Translations under genes and position numbers: made by a program
Assembly (NCBI GenBank): GCA_019057385.1
Contig: JAHQJS010000004.1
Coordinates: forward strand, 248,001-312,000
Length of the DNA stretch: 64,000 bases
Direction: 5' to 3'
Source of the DNA: Candidatus Borrarchaeum weybense
GTDB taxonomy: Archaea > Asgardarchaeota > Sifarchaeia > Borrarchaeales > Borrarchaeaceae
Notes under the pieces: model-generated
The model's input: only the letters and a program-made list of their open reading frames with translations
What the model was told of the DNA's origin: nothing
Databases searched by the model: none
Shown: positions 38,379-47,324 of the stretch, in pieces
How the letters are laid out: each line of letters opens with the position of its first letter
Position numbering within the stretch: position 1 is the stretch's first letter

Positions 38379-38858
38379 TTAATTGGGTGAACTTTTGGAG
38401 CGGATCTTTCCAATAGCCTCTAGAATAACTGTTCCAATATGTTTGACTAAGACTAACAGCGTTAACAACAGCAATGCGATTATTGCTAATTCTTCGTTCC
38501 ACTTAGCATGTGGTATCAACGAAACATGTCCAACTTCAAAGAAAATGAAAAGCGGAATCATGGCTACACTAATGGCGAAACTCATAGCCAAAATCTCTAG
38601 TTTGTTCTTGTTCTCATAAAAGGAGAGTTGTGTGATTGCATATCCTGGGATAAAAAAAAGCAGCGGAAACGTAACGATTATCTGTATGTCATCACTTGTA
38701 TTCTTAATATTCAAGAAATTTATGGCTATGCTTCCATAAACCAGTAACCCTATATTAAAAAGAGCTTCAGCAGTAAGAAGGTCGTTTTGCCTCAAGAAAG
38801 TGATGAAAGGCAGCATTTTGTCCTTTATTATTGTAAATTTTTTTCGTATTTCAACCAT
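38379..38858 (-). CDS. DUF1616-like small membrane protein
   Basis: 159 aa with four hydrophobic segments. The central stretch TFPLLFFIPGYAITQLSF, then ENKNKLEILAMSFAIS, matches the pattern of DUF1616 proteins (FxPGYxL... followed by LSFxxS). A related block opens the GT-C protein at 23373 (FNIVPGWIFLKF), so the two may be modular relatives. It lies 18 bases downstream of the GT-C gene at 38877, on the same strand, and probably shares its transcript. DUF1616 proteins are common near archaeal surface-glycan genes but have no proven function. Confidence 0.6.
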   Translation of the reverse strand: MVEIRKKFTIIKDKMLPFITFLRQNDLLTAEALFNIGLLVYGSIAINFLNIKNTSDDIQIIVTFPLLFFIPGYAITQLSFYENKNKLEILAMSFAISVAMIPLFIFFEVGHVSLIPHAKWNEELAIIALLLLTLLVLVKHIGTVILEAIGKIRSKSSPN

Positions 38859-38876
38859 ATAGGGTCCTTCTATAAA

Positions 38877-40652
38877 CTACGTTAGGCGGCTCCTGACTAA
38901 ATGAAACAATGAAATATCATTAGAATAGAAGACCAACTCTAAATAGACCACGTAGAAGTATTCATCATATTCGTCAATGGTTAATGGTCTATAAAGCTGA
39001 TGGTCAAATAAAAGTCCATAATCTAACATCGTTGAATCGATAAGAATGTACAACTCATGCCATTCTCCATCGAAATGTAACTGTCGAACAAAATCCTTTG
39101 CGATTTTCTGAGATGTTATGTTATAATAGAGGTGTAATTCATCACTTTCAATCGTTATATGTGAGTTTTCAGGAAGCCTAGATGTCAATGCAAAATCATA
39201 GCGTTTGTCTGCTAATACAACTGAGTAGTTGTTAATTTTTCCCCCCATCCATTCCAATGCAGCATAATCACGTGCATCGAGCCAATTTTGTGTAAGTGCT
39301 CCTTGTTCTGGAGTCATAAATGCACTTGACGCTCCTATTGGTATCATAAAACCAATAATTACGATATATACAACTGCAACAGCCTTTTGGAACGATAAAT
39401 TACTCAATTTGAAGCTATAATAAATTCCAATTGCTGCACAAATACAAAGTGGAAAATACATATACGCCATGAATCGAAAGATATCATAACCTGCGCCTCC
39501 TAATGGTAGAAATAAAAGAACTCCAAATGCTATCAGAAAAATTATTATCCAAACTACCAAGAAAACTGATTGCCACGTACGGAAATATTTGAAAAGAAAT
39601 AAGATCCCAAGAAAAGAACAAAGGAATATAAAGACTTTTGGAATGAGTTTAAAAATCAGCTGAGTTTGATTAACGGTGCCAAAATAGTGGGTACCACTTG
39701 GCGAGGCTATTACTTCGCTTATTAAGAAAACAAGAAGAGCTATACTTAAAGCCCAAAGAACAAAAATTCTTGTATCTGGTTCGATTTCTTCAAACGAGTA
39801 GAAAACTTCTTGATTTCTAACCAATAGGAATAAACCAACCAAGATCACTACGCTGATAAGTACAAGTGCAACTACCATCAGAGGTAATGCAGGGAATATT
39901 GCTGTGACTCTTGAAATACGGCTAATCATTCTTTCTATAAGACTAGAAAACTCTGAGTCAACATTTGTAATCCATAGATACCATGAACCGACACAGAAAA
40001 CTGCAAATAAAATTGACATCATATTTTGTTTTTGCCAAATTAGCAAAGCGATTGATATTGGAATTAGAAATAAAATGAAAATCAACACTGTCAGACGGTG
40101 CGTGAGTAGTAAGAGAAGAAAAAACACGAATGAAAAACTTGACTTCTTAAGTGGTTTTTTGCTGGAAAGATGCTCTACCCATGGATATAGTGAAAAATTC
40201 ATGAAGATGAGCCCTAGCATTTCCGGCCAAAGTAGGTTTGTAGCAAATACAAATCTATCTGCAACGAGCCCCAAAAAGATCCCTGTGATAATTGCGATTG
40301 AACAACTTTTGGTCAATTTTTGTGTAAAGATCATAACACTTAGTGTAGCTACTGTGCCCAATAATATGGGACTATATTTTGCAACAGATAATAGAGAAGT
40401 ACCCGTTAGCAACTTCAGGTATGCAAGAATTATGTGAACCGCAAAATTTGCTCCGTGATATTCCAAATCAATTTTTCCGCTATTTATTAGTTTATCTGCA
40501 ACCTGAATGTGAATCCAAGGATCAAAAGCAGAATTAAGGTTTGGGAATCTAATGATGTTATATACTCTGATAAGAAGGGTTGCTAACAAAACTAATCCTA
40601 ACATAACGTATGTTGTCTTCTGATGAAACGTCCTACGCCTTATTCTTATCAT
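38877..40652 (-). CDS. GT-C-superfamily membrane protein, distantly STT3-like first loop
   Basis: 591 aa, ~12 hydrophobic helices. The first loop reads NLNSAFDPWIHIQVADKLI (around 35-53), recalling the D-P-W-Y/H motif of STT3/AglB proteins, where this Asp coordinates metal. DLEYHGANFAVHIILAYL follows. The WWDYG motif of true oligosaccharyltransferases is absent; the C-terminal soluble part begins YAALEWMGGKINNYSVV and is short. I therefore call it a GT-C transferase, not AglB. The small DUF1616-like gene follows closely, and the epimerase gene lies just upstream on the same strand. Confidence 0.68.
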   Translation of the reverse strand: MIRIRRRTFHQKTTYVMLGLVLLATLLIRVYNIIRFPNLNSAFDPWIHIQVADKLINSGKIDLEYHGANFAVHIILAYLKLLTGTSLLSVAKYSPILLGTVATLSVMIFTQKLTKSCSIAIITGIFLGLVADRFVFATNLLWPEMLGLIFMNFSLYPWVEHLSSKKPLKKSSFSFVFFLLLLLTHRLTVLIFILFLIPISIALLIWQKQNMMSILFAVFCVGSWYLWITNVDSEFSSLIERMISRISRVTAIFPALPLMVVALVLISVVILVGLFLLVRNQEVFYSFEEIEPDTRIFVLWALSIALLVFLISEVIASPSGTHYFGTVNQTQLIFKLIPKVFIFLCSFLGILFLFKYFRTWQSVFLVVWIIIFLIAFGVLLFLPLGGAGYDIFRFMAYMYFPLCICAAIGIYYSFKLSNLSFQKAVAVVYIVIIGFMIPIGASSAFMTPEQGALTQNWLDARDYAALEWMGGKINNYSVVLADKRYDFALTSRLPENSHITIESDELHLYYNITSQKIAKDFVRQLHFDGEWHELYILIDSTMLDYGLLFDHQLYRPLTIDEYDEYFYVVYLELVFYSNDISLFHLVRSRLT

Positions 40653-40683
40653 TAAAACACCATTCGTTATTGCGAATGCAGTG

Positions 40684-41826
40684 TTAGATTGTGAGTCCTT
40701 TCTTTTTTAGTTCGGCTTCAGCAGTTTCAAATTTGTCGATTACCTTTTCTTTTTCAAGTCCCTTAACCCATGGCAACAAATCTTTAAGACCTTCTTTTAA
40801 TTCTATTTCTGGAGAGAATTCTAAATATTTTCGTGCTAATGAGATATCAGCATAACAATGCCTGACATCTCCAATTCTGAATTTCTTAGAGATCACTGGT
40901 GAGATGTCTGAATTATATATTTCCAAGATTAACTTAGCCAAGTCTTTTATTGTGATATATGTACCAGTTCCTATATTATAGGCTCTATACGCTGCATTCA
41001 TGCTTTTTAAGGCAAGTAAGTTTGCTTTTGCTATATCTTTAACATGTACGAAATCACGTTTCATGTTACCGTCTTCATAAATTATTGGTTGATTTCCATT
41101 TAAGATTCTGCTTGAGAAGATTGCAGCGACACCTGTATACGGATTTGAAAGTGCTTGTCGAGGACCATAAACATTGAAATATCTAAGAGCAATAGTGGGA
41201 ATACCGTAAGTCTTTCCAATCAGCAGACACATTTCCTCTTGATGTCTTTTAGACATCGCGTAAATCGATGTTGGCTTAAGTGGTTTTTTCTCATCAGTAG
41301 GTGCTGGCGTTGCAATCTTGTTACACTTAGGACAACGAAGTTCCCATTCATTTCTTTTCATTTGCTCATTTGAACGAAGTTCTGGAGAAACTAATCCGCA
41401 ATCTTCACAAGTATATCGTCCTTCTCCATAGATGGACATGGAAGATGCAACAACTAACTTCTTGACATTATGTTCTTTATTAACGAGCATATCCAGAAGA
41501 TTGGCTGTTCCTAAGGTATTAGAGTGGACATATTTTGTAATTTGGTACATGGACTGTCCTACACCTACTGCAGCTGCCTGATGAAATATGGCATCAACAT
41601 CATCAAGCATTTCATTAAGATCTTCTTGGACTCTTAAATCTCTTTTTTGGAACGTTGCTGAAGAATTAAGATATTCAGGAGGAGTTTGTCTAGATCCGTG
41701 AACCTGTTCTTCGAGATTATCAAAAATAATTACGTTATAACCTTCTTCAATCAATAAGTCCACGATATATGATCCAATGAATCCTGCTCCTCCGGTAACC
41801 AGAACATTTTCTATTCCTGATGGCAT
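40684..41826 (-). CDS. SDR-family sugar-nucleotide epimerase with zinc-ribbon insert (dTDP-L-rhamnose 4-epimerase-like)
   Basis: 380 aa extended SDR. NAD-binding TGGAGFIGSYIVDLL is at the N-terminus, DLRVQEDL follows, the catalytic Ser region is ASSMSIYGEG and the YAMSKRHQEEM motif gives Tyr-x3-Lys. Between them an inserted ~45-residue loop holds two Cys pairs (YTCEDCG and LRCPKCN), a probable zinc ribbon. Enzymes described as dTDP-L-rhamnose 4-epimerases carry a similar insert, so that activity is a reasonable proposal, but UDP-glucose/galactose-type epimerisation is possible. It would supply an activated sugar to the glycosyltransferases around it. Confidence 0.75.
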   Translation of the reverse strand: MPSGIENVLVTGGAGFIGSYIVDLLIEEGYNVIIFDNLEEQVHGSRQTPPEYLNSSATFQKRDLRVQEDLNEMLDDVDAIFHQAAAVGVGQSMYQITKYVHSNTLGTANLLDMLVNKEHNVKKLVVASSMSIYGEGRYTCEDCGLVSPELRSNEQMKRNEWELRCPKCNKIATPAPTDEKKPLKPTSIYAMSKRHQEEMCLLIGKTYGIPTIALRYFNVYGPRQALSNPYTGVAAIFSSRILNGNQPIIYEDGNMKRDFVHVKDIAKANLLALKSMNAAYRAYNIGTGTYITIKDLAKLILEIYNSDISPVISKKFRIGDVRHCYADISLARKYLEFSPEIELKEGLKDLLPWVKGLEKEKVIDKFETAEAELKKKGLTI

Positions 41827-41910
41827 TAAAATACTTCCTAAAGGCTTTTGAGTATCTAATTAAGCTATCTTTAATAACTGTTTCTCTTTAAAACTCAAAT
41901 TGGCAAAGAA

Positions 41911-42783
41911 TTACGAAATTAGCTGAAAGTCAATTTCTAAAGATGCCTTAGTTAAATTGACTTCTTTCTTCATTTGAACAGGTTTTTTTGTGACTTCTGC
42001 TATTATACCTGCTAATGCGCCACACAGCGGACAACTAATCTTTTTACAATCAAAATCGCTCTTTGTGATTTCTTCACATACGGCTACAAATCTGTTACCT
42101 TCTATCTTTACAGAGAAGTTATTTGACTCCTGACTAATGGTCACTATATCTGCTATTTCAAGGCCCTCAGTCATAAGCGGTGGTAAATATTCGCAAAGAA
42201 AGTCGGTGGAAATTCTACTAAAATCTATTGCAAGTTCTTCTTCCATGAGCCCAAGTAGACTATCTCCCATCGAAGGTATGATAAGTCCTTTTCCAGGAAA
42301 TATTAGTTTGTTTTCAGAGTAAAAATTGGGTATGTCCTTATCATCTTGGTTAAAAGGTAAAAACATTTTTCCCTTTTCGCCATCCTTATTTGGTGGTAAA
42401 TAAATTTCAGATCCTTGCACATCAAATTGTTTTACTATGGAATATATCACCTTAATTGGAGCGAAGATAGTTGTTCCCACAACATCTCCTTTTATTGAAT
42501 CTCCAATCCTTGAAAAAAGAAGAGAAAAACCAGTAAAAAAGAGCATAATACCAATTATTTCTAAAATGGGGTTCCAAGCTTCGAAGGCATAGATCATGGC
42601 CAAGAGTGCACTTGTAACGAGGATTGCGCCACCAACTCTAGTTAATTGTAGTCTTGAGAGCCATATCTTCTTAATTAATGTTGCTTTTTCCCTTCTATGT
42701 TTCTCTTCTATTCTAGACTTCTCCGCCAGTACTTTGAGAATTTCCTCGTCATTAGTAGTAGCTTTCGTTTCTTTTTCTGTCAT
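41911..42783 (-). CDS. Membrane-anchored protein of unknown function with C-terminal CPLCG motif
   Basis: 290 aa. A charged, probably coiled-coil N-terminus (about 1-45) precedes two hydrophobic helices (GGAILVTSALLAMIY and PILEIIGIMLFFTGFSLLF). A soluble domain follows with FAPIKVIYSIVKQF, EIYLPPN, PSMGDSLLGLMEEEL and PPLMTEGLEIADIV. It ends in KISCPLCGALAGIIAEVTKKPV, a two-Cys motif resembling the end of V4R-like or archaeal sensor domains. The layout suggests a membrane-tethered ligand or signal protein. I do not recognise a named family. The gene is transcribed away from the DUF354 gene; the 284-base gap between should hold both promoters. Confidence 0.6.
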   Translation of the reverse strand: MTEKETKATTNDEEILKVLAEKSRIEEKHRREKATLIKKIWLSRLQLTRVGGAILVTSALLAMIYAFEAWNPILEIIGIMLFFTGFSLLFSRIGDSIKGDVVGTTIFAPIKVIYSIVKQFDVQGSEIYLPPNKDGEKGKMFLPFNQDDKDIPNFYSENKLIFPGKGLIIPSMGDSLLGLMEEELAIDFSRISTDFLCEYLPPLMTEGLEIADIVTISQESNNFSVKIEGNRFVAVCEEITKSDFDCKKISCPLCGALAGIIAEVTKKPVQMKKEVNLTKASLEIDFQLIS

Positions 42784-43067
42784 AATTCCAGCCTGCTAAT
42801 TCTTGTGGTCTTATTTCTGTCTTCATTTGTTATATTAGAATTTCAATCTTGCGTATCTTACTTATCGTTTCATTTTTAAAATACTAATTTCTAATTGCGC
42901 GCGCTCTCTATAATAGTAGACATTATTTTAAAAGATAAAATATTAAGGAACAAAAAATATAATATGCGTTAATCTGTATGCCCATCTACTTTCAGTAGTA
43001 ATCAATACGATATGTTTATCTTATAAATGGCATGATATACCGATGGTTTTACAATTTGGTGTAAATA

Positions 43068-44108
43068 ATGGGTAATCCAAAGATTTGGTTCGATATTGGT
43101 ACTCCTTTTAATTGTAATCTCGTCGACGCTATTTTACAACACCTTGGCGATTTTTCTGAAACTCTTATTACTTGTCGAGATCACGATCACATTATTGATA
43201 TTCTATCTGCTAAAAAGATGGATTTCATTCCTATTGGAAAACACGGAGGTAAAAGCCTAAAAGGTAAATTAAAAGCATACGCTGAACGTGTGACATTATT
43301 GGCTGATGTTGTTGAAAAAGAAAAACCTAATCTTTTGATTACTGAACGTGATCCAAGTGCTGTGAGAACGGCATTTGGTTTTGGTACCCCTGCATGGACC
43401 GTTTTTTATGATGAACGGGAATATCACACTAATTGGATGGTTTTTCCACTCTCCAATAGAATTTTTGTACCTAGCTTTTATGATTCTCCCGAGCTGGTGC
43501 AAAATGGAGTAACTCTCAACAGAGTTACATGGTTTAATGGTTTTCATACCGCATTTTTAAAAGATGAATGGTCTCAACTTAGTGCAAAGAACTCTTCTTC
43601 ACACGATAAATTAAAGATACTCATACGACCAGAATTTGAATTTGCAACGTTTTTTAATACCGAAAAAAACCCCATACTGGAACAAGTTGTTGATCTTCTC
43701 ATAGCGAATGATCATAACGCTGAACTTTTAATATTTCCAAGAACTGAATCACAACGAGAACTATTTTCTAAATATCCTGGCGTTATATTTATTGAAGAAA
43801 ATACAATGGATTGTCCAGTGCTTGATGTAGATTTAGTGATCGGTGCAGCAGAGACTATGTTAATGGAAGCGTTTGTACTTTTGAAACCTGCAATTTCAGC
43901 AATATACTGGACACAATCTAAACCAGTTCAATATCTATTGCAGTATATCGATCACAGCACGGATCCGAAATCTGTTGTTCAACTTGCAGAAAAATATTTT
44001 GATAAGAATGAACGAGAGAAATTCAGTCACAAAGCGAAAGAAGTTGTGGATAAGATGGATAACTTGGGTCTTCTGATGGCAGAAGAAGTGAAAAAGCATT
44101 TCTCGTGA
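43068..44108 (+). CDS. DUF354 family protein (GT-B-like fold)
   Basis: 346 aa. DUF354 hallmarks: KIWFDIGTPFNCNLVDAIL at the N-terminus, TCRDHDHIIDIL, IPIGKHGGKSLKGKLKAYAER, a central ITERDPSAVRTAFG, and AAETMLMEAFVLLKPAIS near the C-terminus in the position of the donor-site Glu. DUF354 proteins are predicted GT-B-fold, UDP-sugar 2-epimerase or glycosyltransferase-like enzymes, common in archaea and often near surface-glycan genes. This gene marks the right edge of the island. It stands alone on the plus strand, 45 bases before the convergent korB gene. Confidence 0.8.
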   Translation: MGNPKIWFDIGTPFNCNLVDAILQHLGDFSETLITCRDHDHIIDILSAKKMDFIPIGKHGGKSLKGKLKAYAERVTLLADVVEKEKPNLLITERDPSAVRTAFGFGTPAWTVFYDEREYHTNWMVFPLSNRIFVPSFYDSPELVQNGVTLNRVTWFNGFHTAFLKDEWSQLSAKNSSSHDKLKILIRPEFEFATFFNTEKNPILEQVVDLLIANDHNAELLIFPRTESQRELFSKYPGVIFIEENTMDCPVLDVDLVIGAAETMLMEAFVLLKPAISAIYWTQSKPVQYLLQYIDHSTDPKSVVQLAEKYFDKNEREKFSHKAKEVVDKMDNLGLLMAEEVKKHFS

Positions 44109-44153
44109 ATCCATTTCTCAAAGCATAAGAAAATTGAAAAAAAGAGATTTTGG

Positions 44154-45017
44154 CTAAAAGAACTTCTTCAGCAAATCCTTGAACTGAGATGGGTTATGTG
44201 CTTTTTGTAGATCCACTAGCGTCCCTTTTTGAAGAGGTACATAGTCATCCTTTAGAATAGGTCTTTTAAAAAGAGAGATCACTCCAATAGGAATTTTTTC
44301 ACCCCATTCTTGAGATTTTTGAAACGCAGCCAACTTGTCTGTAGGATCATAGTCGTCGCCCAATTTATACACGCGTTCACGATACCATTGGTAAGTATTG
44401 AGCTTGTTCCAAGTAACACAGGGTTGTAAAATGTCCACAAAAGCAAAGCCCTTATGTGTAATCGCCTTTTTCAAGATTTCTTTTGTAAAATCTACATCGC
44501 CAGCGAAAGATCGCGCGACGAAAGAGCAATCAAGTGCGATTGCCATCGCTAATGGATTCATTGGAGGTATTTTTATGCCAACAGGTTCATCTTTTGTTTT
44601 CATCCCATAATCGGTTGTTGGGGACGCCTGTCCTTTTGTAAGGCCGTAGATTTGGTTATTCGTAACCATATACATCATATTCGGATTCCGTCGTATCGCA
44701 TTTATCCAATGATTACCGCCTTCGCCGTAACCATCTCCATCTCCACCTACTCCAATAACAACTAATTCGTGATTTGCGAGGCTTAATCCTGTAGCTGCTG
44801 GCAGTAAACGACCATGAAGTTCGTTGTATTCACTAACTCTCAGATAGTGCGGCAGTTTGGAACTTTGACCAATTCCAGAAACCATTGCAACTTGCCACGG
44901 CTCTAGATTTAGTTCAACAAGTGCCTGTTTTAGAGCATCAAGGATCGGAAAGTTTCCGCACCCTGGACACCAAGCAATATCTTTTACTCTAGATTCATAA
45001 TCTTCAAGTGTGACCAT
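44154..45017 (-). CDS. korB: 2-oxoacid:ferredoxin oxidoreductase, beta (TPP-binding) subunit
   Basis: 287 aa. WCPGCGNFPILDALK near the N-terminus and VSGIGQSSKLP are the TPP-pyrophosphate and cofactor contact motifs. GVGGDGDGYGEGGNHWINA is the GDG...N metal-TPP motif, and TNNQIYGLTKGQ-SPTT follows. With the alpha/gamma gene it forms the two-subunit enzyme that oxidises 2-oxoacids (2-oxoglutarate, pyruvate or broad range) to acyl-CoA and CO2, reducing ferredoxin. The ATG lies one base after the korA stop, so translation is coupled. Motifs do not distinguish the exact 2-oxoacid. Confidence 0.92.
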   Translation of the reverse strand: MVTLEDYESRVKDIAWCPGCGNFPILDALKQALVELNLEPWQVAMVSGIGQSSKLPHYLRVSEYNELHGRLLPAATGLSLANHELVVIGVGGDGDGYGEGGNHWINAIRRNPNMMYMVTNNQIYGLTKGQASPTTDYGMKTKDEPVGIKIPPMNPLAMAIALDCSFVARSFAGDVDFTKEILKKAITHKGFAFVDILQPCVTWNKLNTYQWYRERVYKLGDDYDPTDKLAAFQKSQEWGEKIPIGVISLFKRPILKDDYVPLQKGTLVDLQKAHNPSQFKDLLKKFF

Positions 45018-46763
45018 TTAAACCACCATCCTCCTTTTTATTTCTTCAACTATGTTTTCTGGGGCAAACGGCCTCCCATCGTATTTATTTATTCTACCGC
45101 TTGGCAATTTACCGGTATAAGCTCGAATTATATTAGCGTACTGCCCAGTATAGTTATTTTCTACTACGAAACTTCTCTTTGCTTTTGCAACAAAGTCCCC
45201 AACTGCTTTATGAACTGGAAATACTTCAGTGGCATGCATCATATTGGTAATTATCCCTTCTTCGATTAGTATATCTACAGCTTCTCTGATGGAGCCATAG
45301 GTTGATCCCCACCCAATAAGAGAGATGTCCGCCGTTTCAGGTCCATATATTAAAGGTTCTTGTATTTCTTTCATCAGTGCATCTAATTTTCGCATTCGTT
45401 TTTCCAGTTGCTCATTTCGTGTTTCAGCGTCTTCGATAATATGCCCATATTCATCATGTTCATCTCCAGCAGTGGCTACAATAATTCCTTTTGTCCCTGG
45501 AAAGGCTCTAGGAGAAACACCTGACTCTGTGACGAGGTGAGTTTTGAAATCCATGCTTGCTTTTAATTGCTCATCAATGGCCATTGGTCCTCTATCTATC
45601 TTTATTTCGTCAATGCTGAAGTCGGCAGGATCAACTGAGCGATAAGAGTCTGCTAAATGTTGATCTTGAAGAATTACTACTGGCACATGATATTTTTCAG
45701 CAATATTGAACGCTTTCACAGTCAATCTAAACGCCTCTTCTTGACAACTAGGCGCAAAAATAACTCTGGGAAATTCACCATGGCCTGCATGCAGTACATA
45801 TTCTAAATCACTTTGTTCAGTACGGGTAGGCAGACCTGTTGCGGGTCCTGGTCTACTTACCAATGCAACAACGATTGGTGTCTCTGTAGCACCCGCCAAA
45901 CTAAATCCTTCGTTCATAAGGGCAAAGCCTCCACCAGATGTCGTCGTCATAGTTCTAACTCCTCCGTAGGCCGCCCCAAGAGCCATATTTATTGAAGCAA
46001 GTTCATCTTCTGTTTGTACAAAAACAAAGTCATCATGGGCTAACGCTTTCATGGTAACCCAAATGCTTGTGCTAGGCGTCATCGGGTAAGCACTTACGAA
46101 TTTACAGCCTGCAAATAGAGCACCAAGACCAACCGCTTCATTAGAAGTCAAAACCATTTTCTTTGGAGCAGTTCTAGGTTTGATGGTATAGCAGCAAGTT
46201 CCTTTGTAATTTTTTTGTGTAAACTCATAGCCTGACCTTGCCGCTTTCACGTTTTCGTCGATTATCGTTTGTCCTTTTTTCTTAAACTCATCAGTTATTA
46301 AGCCCGTTAGAATATCGAAATCGAATTCAATCAGACCTAGAGCGGCTCCCATGGCAACAGTGTTCACATAAAGTTTGTTCCCAGCCTCTACTGCAAGATT
46401 CATTAACGGGACATCAAAAATATCATGGATACGTTCTACCTCGGGGTCTACCTCTCTCAACTGTCTGTCACAAATGATAACGCTGTTCGGAACCATTACG
46501 TCTTGATGAATTTCAATTGTACGATCGTCTAAGGCGATGAGCACGTTGACTTCATTGGGTGCAGTATAAACAGGCTTGTCACTTAGTCGTAAATGAAAAA
46601 AACTGTGTCCTCCACGAATTCTGGATTCGTAATCTTGATGTGTAAAGATATGATAGCCGCCGCGTGCAAAAGTTTTCGATAAAATCCCACCGATAGATTG
46701 TACACCCTGTCCTGCTGCGCCTCCTACACGAAAATTCAAATCAATACTAAACTCTGTACTCAA
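45018..46763 (-). CDS. korA: 2-oxoacid:ferredoxin oxidoreductase, fused gamma-alpha subunit
   Basis: 581 aa, TTG start with GGAGG ten bases upstream. The gamma domain is first: RVGGAAGQGVQSIGGILSK, then YESRIRGGHSFFHLRLSDK (about 1-190). The alpha domain (about 200-581) has VGLGALFAGCKFVSAYPMTPST, where the YP[IM]TP motif contacts substrate, MTTTSGGGFALMNEGFSLAG and PTRTEQSDLEYVLHAGHGE. The gamma-alpha fusion is characteristic of archaeal ab-type oxidoreductases (Sulfolobus type). It forms a dimer with the adjacent korB product. No separate delta (ferredoxin-like) gene is nearby, as expected for this type. Confidence 0.93.
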   Translation of the reverse strand: MSTEFSIDLNFRVGGAAGQGVQSIGGILSKTFARGGYHIFTHQDYESRIRGGHSFFHLRLSDKPVYTAPNEVNVLIALDDRTIEIHQDVMVPNSVIICDRQLREVDPEVERIHDIFDVPLMNLAVEAGNKLYVNTVAMGAALGLIEFDFDILTGLITDEFKKKGQTIIDENVKAARSGYEFTQKNYKGTCCYTIKPRTAPKKMVLTSNEAVGLGALFAGCKFVSAYPMTPSTSIWVTMKALAHDDFVFVQTEDELASINMALGAAYGGVRTMTTTSGGGFALMNEGFSLAGATETPIVVALVSRPGPATGLPTRTEQSDLEYVLHAGHGEFPRVIFAPSCQEEAFRLTVKAFNIAEKYHVPVVILQDQHLADSYRSVDPADFSIDEIKIDRGPMAIDEQLKASMDFKTHLVTESGVSPRAFPGTKGIIVATAGDEHDEYGHIIEDAETRNEQLEKRMRKLDALMKEIQEPLIYGPETADISLIGWGSTYGSIREAVDILIEEGIITNMMHATEVFPVHKAVGDFVAKAKRSFVVENNYTGQYANIIRAYTGKLPSGRINKYDGRPFAPENIVEEIKRRMVV

Positions 46764-46971
46764 AATACTCTATCCTCCCTACTATTATCTAGGGCGAAAA
46801 ATAACTAAAATTGAACTCATTTTTGACTTTTCTGTTTTTTATAGTTATGCGTCTGCGCAATCAATTAGTATCCACCAGGGAGCTTATACCATTGGTCTCG
46901 TTGCGTAAATCACAAACTTTATTGTTTAGGGCATATGTAATCAAAATAACTAATATTTAGAGGTAATAACT

Positions 46972-47307
46972 TTGTCAAGAATAAGGTTTATTTCGATTGA
47001 AAAACTTCTTGAGATGCAAGCCAATGATCAGGACTTTAAGCTTATAGATGTTCTATCAGAAAATAGCTATAATGAGAGTCATATACCTGGAGCGATTAAT
47101 ATTCCAGTTGATAATCTGAATGAAGATACTCTTTTAGAAAAACAAATTACGCAAGAAGATACAATTATTGTTTACTGTGCTAGTTATGCTTGTCCAAAAA
47201 GCACAAAAGCAGCTAAAAGGCTTTTAGAAATGGGCTATAAAAAAACTTTCGACTTTAAGGCCGGCAAGAGAGAATGGAGACGTGCTGGTCTTCAATTAGA
47301 GAAATGA
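46972..47307 (+). CDS. Single-domain rhodanese-like protein
   Basis: 111 aa, TTG start preceded by aggtaat. Compact rhodanese fold: LIDVLSENSYNESHIPGAINIP (the DVR/HIPGA signature; Asp with Val-Leu here) and the active-site loop VYCASYACPKSTKAAKRL, with the candidate catalytic Cys in YCAS and a further Cys in ACPKS. LLEMGYKKTFDFKAGKREWRRAG closes the domain. It would carry persulfide sulfur or detoxify. The gene is divergent from korA (208 bases) and converges on the iron-transport gene, 17 bases away. Confidence 0.88.
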   Translation: MSRIRFISIEKLLEMQANDQDFKLIDVLSENSYNESHIPGAINIPVDNLNEDTLLEKQITQEDTIIVYCASYACPKSTKAAKRLLEMGYKKTFDFKAGKREWRRAGLQLEK

Positions 47308-47324
47308 TGTCTTCATTTCACAAT

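Noticed and set aside
39904..40437. 177-codon open frame antisense to the GT-C gene at 38877-40652
   Set aside because: It is a mirror frame of a clearly coding membrane protein, with no ribosome site and no recognisable domain.
38877..40652. AglB/STT3 oligosaccharyltransferase
   Set aside because: Only the FDPW-like first-loop motif is present; WWDYG and the large C-terminal domain are absent.
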